Positions 56,501 through 64,000 of a stretch of DNA of 64,000 nt are shown one piece after another (position 1 is the first letter of the stretch; each line of letters begins with the position of its first letter). The position numbers and the translations under genes were made by a program. The notes under the pieces were generated by a model. The model was not told the DNA's origin, did not search any database, and saw nothing but the letters and a program-made list of their open reading frames with translations. This DNA comes from Bolinopsis microptera (lineage: Eukaryota; Ctenophora; Tentaculata; Lobata; Bolinopsidae). Location: positions 16,215,365 through 16,279,364 of the forward strand of contig NC_087082.1 of the NCBI RefSeq assembly GCF_026151205.1, read 5' to 3'.

Positions 56501-58092
56501 TCAACTTCGCGGGACTTCTCGAAGAGAAGAACTATTTCGAGGAGTCCTTCAAGATCTACGAACGGGGGATAGGCATGTTCAAATGGCCACTTGTCTACGA
56601 TTTATGGACTACGTATCTGACTAAGTTCGTGACACGTTACGGAGGAGACAAGCTGGAGAGAGCACGTGACCTGTTTGAGCAGTCTCTGGACCAGTGTCCT
56701 GAGAAGTTTGCTAAGTCTATATTTCTGTTGTATGCTAAGTTGGAGGAGGACTTCGGGTTAAAGAGACACGCCATGGCGGTGTACAACAGGGCCACGCAAG
56801 CTGTGCTCAAGGTTGGTTACTATCTGTCATTTTAACAGGTGTTGTAATGTCACAACAAAGTAATCGCTTTATTGTTCTTCGTGCTGATTAATGATGTATA
56901 ACTTCCTAATTCAGAACTTTTCTTAAGAATCCCATGGCTAATGACTAGATAATTGTGATTTTATTGATTATCAAAGCAACAAAGTGAAAAGTAAAACAAT
57001 ACTAAATCACCAATAATCAGGAGGAGCAAGCGGAAATGTTCCAGATCTACATAACCAGAGCAACAGCCTGTTTCGGAGTGACCCACACTCGTCAGATATA
57101 CGAGCAAGCGTTGGAGACACTACCCGACACTGACGCTCGTGTCTTCGGACAGCGCTTTGCGGAACTGGAGACAAAACTTGGAGAGATTGACCGGGCGCGC
57201 AGCATCTACATTCACACTTCACAATTCGCAGATCCTAGACAGTGCAGTGAATTCTGGAGGGTAAGTTAACAACTTTAAAAGTGTTAAAACATGTTGTTAT
57301 TGTTGATGGTGTGTGTAGTTATTGTTGTTATTGTACTTTGTGAGTGCGGATACCACCCTGATATCTCTACTAGTATGAGGTTTACTTTACACTCAAATTG
57401 TGCAATTATAAAGTAGGTAATTGACTTATGTTTAAGTAAGTTAAATCTAACCCCTGCTCCAACAGCTATGGCAGACATTTGAAGTAGCGCACGGCAACGA
57501 GGACACATTCGGGAGATGCTGCGTATCAAGCGGAGCGTGCGTGACAAGTACAGCACCCAGAGCAGCTTCAACCTGCCACCTGATGCTGACACTACAACTG
57601 CGGCGGCGGCTGATCCCATGGCACAGTTACAGAAGGACGTACAGTTCGTCAGAGGTAATGTTTTATGTTTCAAATATTTAGGGTTGGTCACAGTTTTAGT
57701 GTTTTGAAGTTAGTTTTTAGAGAATGTGAGTTTTAGTGGGACTGTCACATAATATTTTAAGATTATTGTGATAGATATTATACTACCTAAACAACTATAA
57801 ATTTAAAATCATAACTTTCCTTGAATTAATCAATTGTACTGATAAGCTTTCTAATATCTCTTTCATTTCAGGAAATGAACAGACCCAGGCAAGCACTGTA
57901 CAGAACCCAGATGAGATAGCTCTTGATGACGATGACGAAGACGAAGACGATGAAGATGAAGATGATGAACAAGAAGAGGAAGAAGCAGGAGAAGAAGAAG
58001 GAGAAGATGGTATAGTGAAACAGTGTGTACCTGATGAAGTTTTTGGGAAACTTGCAGAGCAAGTCAACCAAGACGAGGACGAACTGCAGTGA
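53548..58092 (+). CDS. XAB2: Pre-mRNA-splicing factor SYF1/XAB2, HAT-repeat protein
   Basis: Coding exons: 53,548-53,835; 53,957-54,175; 54,364-54,460; 54,631-54,756; 54,954-55,069; 55,267-55,391; 55,732-55,829; 56,042-56,811; 57,021-57,260; 57,466-57,654; 57,872-58,092 (TGA). Phases agree, apart from one missing base in the tenth, giving about 830 residues against about 855 in vertebrates. The product is almost wholly HAT (half-TPR) repeats, for example MPRIWIDYCQFTVDLNYITK, LWISLADYYIRKHQFDKARD, VQNRVYRSLKLWSMYADLEE and TKLGEIDRARSIYIHTSQF. It ends in a Glu/Asp-rich tail and PDEVFGKLAEQ, as in XAB2. SYF1/XAB2 is a scaffold of the Prp19/NineTeen-associated intron-binding complex and links splicing with transcription-coupled repair. 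The eighth exon is unusually long (770 bases), richer in GC and CpG than the others. Confidence 0.95.
55570..55728 (+). repeat. ~45-bp tandem repeat in a XAB2 intron
   Basis: The core TTATCTGCACTAATATCCGT is followed by ACTATTAATTATTATCCGTACTG, about three copies with degenerate leading units. It ends at the acceptor of the exon at 55,732. Confidence 0.85.
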
Positions 58093-58529
58093 AAGTGGAA
58101 GTGAAAGTGGAAGTGAAAGTGAAAGTTAAAATTTATAAGCCCATCAATATTTGACTGCCCTTTTAAGCTTTAAATTATTGCAGCAAGACGTTTTATTTTA
58201 AATTTTAAAACACAAATTTTTTAACTTTTTATCAAAACTTCATAGTTTCAATTATAAATTGACCTTGGTATTGAAAGATGTGTAACCATATATTCAGTAT
58301 ATTCCGCTTCTAATTCGAAGTTTGTTTGTGCTTTATTGTGCATAAAGGCTATATTTAATCATCGCATTATCTTTTATTTTAATGGTCGGAATTAAACCTT
58401 AAAACTTATGAGTCAGGGAGTGTGCATTTTCAGCCGAAGCTGTTTTAGTATATTAGTGTAATCATATATTATATGTATAAATACTAATTTAAGTATATTT
58501 TGAATTACCGAATTAGTGTAGTTTTGGAT

Positions 58530-58535
58530 AATAAA
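58530..58535 (+). terminator. Poly(A) signal of XAB2
   Basis: AATAAA lies 438 bases after the XAB2 stop and is the first canonical signal on this strand after the gene. Confidence 0.5.
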
Positions 58536-58894
58536 CCTTCAATTCATTTAGGTCTCTGATCAGTATGAGTTTATGTCTATATCGGACAAAGACTCTCTCA
58601 AAATGGCAAGTTTTAGAACTAATTCTTTATTTGCTAAATGAAGTTAAGTATCTAGCAATTCTAAGTTTATCCAAATATTTCGGTTTGTGACATTTTGACG
58701 GCGGTTTGTGACATTTTGACGGCGAATATGCAAAGTTTAAGTAATTTCCCGAATCCCGGCCTTAGTATTCCAAAAAGTGGGTAGTACTGTAATAGAAATC
58801 ACTGCACCCAACATTTTGAAGTCAAGCAAAGTACGATTTAAAAATAAGTTAATTAAATACTATACTGATAAACCAATGAGTTATCTCTCTGCAG

Positions 58895-59037
58895 TTTAAC
58901 ACCAGTGATACAGCAAGTTGCTCATTACAATGACAAGTACGTCGCCAGAAAGAAAAGGTGGCCTGAACACGTTAACAATATGAGAAAAACAAAGGTCCTC
59001 AGGAAGATTCTTAATGAAGTAGAGGTAACTTTCAAAT

Positions 59038-59069
<32 letters not shown>

Positions 59070-59873
59070 GCTAACTAAACTGGCTAAACTCACAAATTTA
59101 CTCTCACATTATGCTGGCAAACAAAGCCCCCTTTTCGGAAGGCTTGTAACTAAATACATAATAGACTGTCGACGACTCGACTATCATGATATTGAAACTT
59201 GTAGCAAATCTTCTCTGAGAATTTCCAGCCAATCGTTTAGTGTGGATCAAACAACTATTACACAATAATCTATTATTGATTTTGTAATTTTTGTTACAAG
59301 TCACTAATTTTAAAGTAAATTTGTTTTGACAGCCGACCCCACACGACACGATGCTGGAGGAAGCGTTGAGATTCAGCGAAGGGGAGTTTAGAGCCCAACT
59401 ATTACATCTTAGAGGTGTTTATTTTATTTTATAACCATTACTATTAGCATATTTAGTGGGTTGTACTTTTTTAATTTCCTATATTGTCAAATTAACTGTC
59501 AGTTTGCAATGTTTGCTATTGTTATCATGATACACTGCAATTTCTAAAACTAACTACATTATTTTTAGCTTTCAAAATCTAGATTTCAATGATGTACAGT
59601 TTAAAAAAATCAGATCACAGAATATGACTCTTTCTAAGTATTTCTCTCGTTATTAAACAGATTTATTTTCTTTTAGAGGAGTGGGGTAAGATGTACAATG
59701 TCCGGGAAGAAACAGCACGTGCAACAAGTGCTGCGCAGCACAAGGAACTGGAAAAAGAGCGATGGACCTTTGTGAAGCAGTTAAACGCGAAACAAGCTAA
59801 AAAGAGGCGCAAGAATAACAACAAAATACCTATGATACATTCTGAAATGGAACGGTTCGTTTTTAATTTGTAA
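58895..59873 (+). CDS. Unidentified charged helical protein, at least three exons
   Basis: Three exons join in phase: 58,895-59,024, 59,333-59,414 and 59,677-59,873 (or to a weak donor after 59,852). They encode TPVIQQVAHYNDKYVARKKR, then MLEEALRFSEGEFRAQLLHL, then EEWGKMYNVREETARATSAA and a Lys/Arg/Asn-rich end (KQAKKRRKNNNKIPMI). The first exon enters mid-codon, so a start exon lies upstream, possibly in 58,540-58,880, but I could not place it. The segments look alpha-helical and partly coiled coil. I do not recognise the family. AATAAA at 60,062-60,067 could end the transcript. A shadow frame over the XAB2 tail shows that the two genes run tandem with about 0.4-0.8 kb between them. Confidence 0.6.
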
Positions 59874-59879
59874 ATTCAA

Positions 59880-61015
59880 AATTAGAGGTTTTATTGACGA
59901 CACTAACTGAGCTTGTTACAATTTGCAGAAATTGTACACAAAACATCAATGCGCGTTTCGTTGCTTTAAATGATTTGTTGTGATAAGCTGACATTAACGC
60001 TCATACTATACTACCGTAAAATATCGATCAGGGAATATTTAGAACTTTGTTATTATCGACGAATAAAACTGCGTACGGTTTTAAGTGGTACTATATAATG
60101 ACGAATAAGGATATTGTACTGATGTTAAAAGTTGAAACTAGTGAGCTTATGAAAAATGTCTAGGACATTGTTCGTTTTCCTAAATCTAAGCGATGATGGG
60201 CGTTATTAAATTATTATACTTTTTAAATTTGTTAAAAATTAGAAAAGTTTATTCACCCAATGACTCCGCAATTCATTTTTTAGAAAAAACAAAATGAAAT
60301 AAAAATCATGAGGAGTACACAAACACACGCTAAATATTATATCAATCATGTAATTGGTAGTTATGTATTTATTCGGTATGCCATAAGGATCGGAATCTGT
60401 CAAGCAAAATTGTGATAAAATGATCACAGGCACATTTTATATTATATAGAAACATATTATCATGATGGTCAAATTATGAAGGAAAAATATTTATTCAGAC
60501 AGTTAATTTTAAAAATATAACTTGAAACATCTTCTTTCATATCAAGGCGATATTGTCTTTTTCGTAAAATAATTCACAAAATAGAGATGAATTCCGATAT
60601 CAATCGAACGAATTTCAATTATTTCAATCATCTTAATCATTAATCAATAACCTTTTTTTCTTTTTTTATGATCATCAATCTTCTTAATCATTGAACATCT
60701 TAATCAATAATATTTTTTTCTTTTTTACATTTTTTAAAAAGGCGTGACTTCACGTCACGCCTGTGACGTGAAGCAAAATTAATTATTTTAACAAACCATC
60801 TTAATCATAGCAAATTTAATTATCGGCCTAAATCAGAGTTTTAAAACAAAAATAATCACTTAATGTGGAAAGAGGGTCCAGAAATCAAATTGTCCAACCG
60901 TTCCTTATGTCATAAATGATCAACCATGTATAAGGTAGTTATGATCAGATCTCTAATTGTATATCATATATTATTCTTTGAGCAAAATAACAAACTTTGC
61001 CGAGTATGTAGGTAG
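59880..61015. other. Intergenic, very AT-rich
   Basis: It includes repeated ATCATCTTAATCATTAATCAATAA-like units with T-runs (60,625-60,730) and a perfect GGCGTGACTTCACGTCACGCC hairpin-like palindrome at 60,741-60,762. No gene is seen. Confidence 0.5.
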
Positions 61016-61021
61016 TCCTGA

Positions 61022-61382
61022 TCAAATCTCTGCATATCCTCGTCTTCTTTGAGCCAGATAACGAACTTTTCCATAGATGGTGAGTGGCAGAAGGAGGACT
61101 TTTGTTATGTAGTTTCTGTACCGTGCTCTCAGTTCCGGTTTACGAAGGATCAGGATGGTTGGGAACACTGCTGCGTTTATCAAGGGAAGGGTGAATTCTA
61201 ACAATACGAGGAGGGGTGCTGGGAGGATGTTATACACCCAGATATCAACAATCACAAATACACACCGATATAACAATCGCTATCTGCAGATAGCGATTGT
61301 ATTCACCCCAGTCATGACCGTCTATAACTATGGAGGTATTAGGAGGCGAGTTTGTGGTACTCATATTGTTTGTCCAGATCAT
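61022..61382 (-). pseudogene. Receptor-like membrane protein fragment with frame break
   Basis: From ATG at 61,382 the frame reads an N-terminus with glycosylation sequons (NNMSTTNSPPNTS), then a hydrophobic start (YLQIAIVISVC), then a stop. One base over, the text continues VFVIVDIWVYNILPAPLLVL, LEFTLPLINAAVFPTILILR and KPELRARYRNY to a stop at 61,022. The second part resembles transmembrane helix 7 and the start of the cytoplasmic tail of a class A G-protein-coupled receptor (N-A-A-V-F-P in the NPxxY position, then R-K-P-E-L-R). Helices 2-6 are missing. The frame change sits beside a perfect 28-bp palindrome (61,273-61,300). It is probably a receptor pseudogene with an internal deletion; a small membrane protein or assembly artefact is possible. 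Confidence 0.45.
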
Positions 61383-62605
61383 TGTTCTGCGGGGTAACTT
61401 TACGAGGTTTTGGAGGGAATAGAACGAACTAACTATACGATCCAGAAATGAACTGCGAAAAATATTAGGAAACTTGCTCTTTTATATAAAAGTATCTCTA
61501 AGGAAGATAATGCAGCTTGAGAATCTCACTTATAGTAGCTACAGTGACATTTGGATTGTAGTGACTTTATTTCCTATTATTCATCTATACCAATATTTGT
61601 ATCCTAAAAACATAATCTTTTGTATCAAATTTCGTATTAGGAAGATAATTGATAATGCACCATGGAAATTTCACGTATAGTAGCTACAGTGAGTTCTGGC
61701 ATCTGGATTGTCATGACTTTATTTCCTATTAGCAATTAGCATTATTTATTTCCTATTTATTCTAATACAAGAACGTTGAGACAAAGATGGGTAAGAAAAT
61801 GTTATTCGATCACCAATTTACAAAAAAAATATACCAATTTTAGGTCTTTGCTGTTTTTCCAAGGTCCAATGTTAGCATCTACGCCGCTACAACATCTTGA
61901 TCGCGAAAGATGTATCGCCTTCATCGTTTCACAAATCATAATTTACATGAACAGTAAAATCGCTATTATTTACTTAGGTACCAGACAGAAGGCAACCCAA
62001 ACGAATGGATGAGCTCGAATAATTTACTTAACAATATTCCGGGACTGCCAAACGCTCACTGCTCAGTCATTACAACAGAAATCAATAATCTAGAATTGTT
62101 TTAAGCGTTCACCCTGACAAACTAATAAGCTGAGTCGTGCGACTTACGACTTCTTCACATATATTATATTGTTTTACAATCACAGTGCTGACAAGCTCGA
62201 CCATCAGCCTGTATAGTGTATACCCCTTTTACAATTTGTATCCATTTGTATTCATTGAATATTCAATAATAGCAAGTCAAAACAAATTAAATTATGATAT
62301 CAGCTGATAAAATCGTGGCTGATTATTTAACAATTAATCGACACTGAATGGTAAAAAGTGAATACATAGTTGAGAACAGATGTTACTTTACATTTACATT
62401 CAAGAAGCAACTAATAGTAATATCAAGATTGCGGTATGCTTTTAAAGAATCCTATATCAAATAAAAGGCTCGATAGTCGATGGTGCTGTAGATGTGTCGA
62501 GTAAGCATCAAATGTGTTAGTTTATGTTAGATACAAATAATAACTAAGACGAGACAGAATATTTTATTACAGTCAATAAAGTTGGCATACGATGCAATAA
62601 TATGA
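61383..62605. other. Intergenic DNA without recognisable gene
   Basis: Two related stretches, AGGAAGATAATGCA...CTATAGTAGCTACAGTGA-like at 61,500-61,560 and 61,638-61,690, are local duplicates. Nothing coding is supported. Confidence 0.5.
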
Positions 62606-64000
62606 CGTGACATGATACGCATCGTTAACACGAAACGAAACCGCGCAAAGTATGAAATGATCTACAACCAAACCACATACAGAGCCATCGCTGTAGCGAG
62701 CAATCTCGGAAAGCTCTTTGCAAGCATATTGCTGAAAAGATTGATATCATTCCGTGATCAATGTGATCCTGATACAGCCAACCAACTAGGTTTCTGTAAA
62801 GACGCACAGACAGCAGACCACATTTTCACACTTTCAACCTGCGTGGAAAAGTATGTCACCAAGAAACGCCAAAGGCTATACACATGCTTTGTCGATTATG
62901 CCAAAGCGTTTGATTCCATCTGTCGTGAGGCACTCCTATACAAGTTGTGGAAAATGGGTATTCAAGGGAGATTCTTTGAGTGCATTAAGTTCATGTACTC
63001 AAACTCCTCAGCCAAAGTGAAGCTACTAGACAAGCTGTCACAGAAGATCGACATATTATGTGGTACCGAGCAAGGACACCCCATGTCCCCTGAACTGTTT
63101 AAATGCTTTGTCCACCAGCTTTCACATGATCTCAACAACATCGAAGGAGTGAAAGTCCCTGTCCTAAATGATACAGATATAACTCATCTGCTATGGGCAG
63201 ACGACCTTGTCCTTCTAGCCCTCAACAAACACAGTCTTCAACAAATGCTTGATGTCCTAAACAATTACTGCTCAGAATGGGGCCTGACAGTAAACATTGG
63301 AAAAACTTCAGTCCTTGTGTTTAACCCAACAGGAAGGCATCTGAAGGAAAGTCATGAGTTCAAACTGGGAGAACAACAGATCCCCTCCGGGAGAGAGTAC
63401 TGTTACCTTGGCATTACATTTACTCTGAGCGGATCACTTAAGCTAACACAACAAAAGCTGAGGCAAAAAGCATTAAGAAGTTATTTCTCTTTGAAAAGCT
63501 ACATTGATACCCGCCACATCAGGAAATCTATACTGTTCAAGCTATATGATACACTTATTGTACCTGTGGTGTCGTATGGTTGCCAAGTGTGGCTGCCAAG
63601 CACAGCTCTGTTCCGCAACTTCCCCACAAACACGAGCACCACACCAGAAACAGGAAACGTGTGTACACTCATAGCCAGGGACCCTCTAGAGAACTTTCAT
63701 CTGTCTCTTTTGAAATGGACCTTAGGGGTGAGGAAGTCAACATCCAATGCTGCGATATGGGGTGACACAGGCAGGCATCCACTAGGCATCACGCTATCAA
63801 AGCAAGTGTTTAACTACAAAGAAAGACTTGAACAAATGGTTGTAGACGGTCGTGACTGCTTTGCTAGACACGCTTTCGAAGAGCAGGCGACCCTAAACCT
63901 GAGCTGGTTCTCCACTCTCGAGCAGATGCAAGAAACCATCGAGGCATCAGAGAGAAACCAAGGATTAAGACCAAGCCAGATTAGAAAGAGTTTGCAAAAG
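62606..64000 (+). CDS. LINE reverse transcriptase, partial (second family), open at window end
   Basis: One frame is open from 62,606 to the last base. It enters inside the reverse transcriptase fingers: YRAIAVASNLGKLFASILLK, NQLGFCKDAQTADHIFTL, CFVDYAKAFDSICREALLYK (catalytic Asp), GTEQGHPMSPELFKCFVHQL, LLWADDLVLLALNKHSLQQM (catalytic DD), WGLTVNIGKTSVLVFNP, YLGITFTLSGSLKL, then thumb and C-terminal text. It differs from the element at 48.3 kb in every motif (WADD versus FADD, DYAKAFDS versus DLSKAFDT) and belongs to a different non-LTR clade. The frame begins at a stop, with no endonuclease visible, so the copy is 5'-truncated near 62,600. No frameshift is seen in 460 codons. Confidence 0.85.

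Noticed and set aside
57795-58071. Poly-Ser and poly-Phe minus-strand frames
   Set aside because: They are antisense to the XAB2 acidic tail (GAA/GAT repeats).
1-64000. tRNA, rRNA or other structural RNA genes
   Set aside because: I scanned for typical tRNA B-box words such as GGTTCGAATCC and saw none; no rRNA-like sequence was recognised. A covariance-model scan would be decisive.

Overview
This 64 kb window is animal nuclear DNA. It holds intron-rich genes with GT/AG junctions, conserved metazoan proteins, AT-rich intergenic DNA and a dense population of transposable elements. The phylum cannot be fixed from the sequence. Some transposon protein fragments resemble families I associate with cnidarians and other marine invertebrates, but that is only an impression.

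Layout. From 0 to 19 kb the DNA is mostly repeats: copies of two interspersed families, a broken RNase H fragment, an intronless secreted kringle gene (3.7-4.3 kb, minus), a 5.2 kb foldback structure with arms longer than 1.2 kb (7.07-12.31 kb) that carries a nested transposon, and a Mutator-like element (14.2-15.9 kb) with a FLYWCH finger and a transposase missing its first catalytic segment. From 19.3 to 26.1 kb (plus) lie the 3' exons of a large gene ending in an SH3 domain closest to ASAP-type ArfGAPs. From 26.5 to 32.5 kb there is no recognisable gene. That stretch holds a Tc1/mariner-type MITE and a patchwork of short GC-rich hairpin modules. From 32.6 to 43.7 kb (minus) a complete puromycin-sensitive aminopeptidase gene (M1 family, NPEPPS type) can be assembled: 16 coding exons in phase, about 890 residues, plus a duplicated alternative exon. 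Its introns carry a G-rich 14-bp minisatellite, an array of overlapping CRE and E-box motifs, a hAT-type element with an exact 8-bp target duplication, and a 1.8 kb near-perfect palindrome. From 45 to 52 kb there are more transposon remains and an 895-codon LINE reverse transcriptase frame. From 53.5 to 58.1 kb (plus) lies the splicing factor XAB2/SYF1 in 11 coding exons. It is followed by an unidentified charged-helix gene (58.9-59.9 kb), a broken receptor-like membrane fragment (61.0-61.4 kb, minus) and a second LINE reverse transcriptase that runs off the right edge.

The cellular genes are unrelated: cytoskeletal/Arf signalling, cytosolic peptide trimming and pre-mRNA splicing. The points most worth a second look are the mutually exclusive exon pair next to the aminopeptidase GAMEN motif, the hairpin-module patchwork whose hairpins repeatedly have three-base loops, the giant palindrome inside a housekeeping intron, the CRE/E-box minisatellite, and three one-base losses at A runs in otherwise intact exons, which look like assembly errors. 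Exon limits were read by eye from splice motifs, reading phase and remembered family sequences; no alignment was run.
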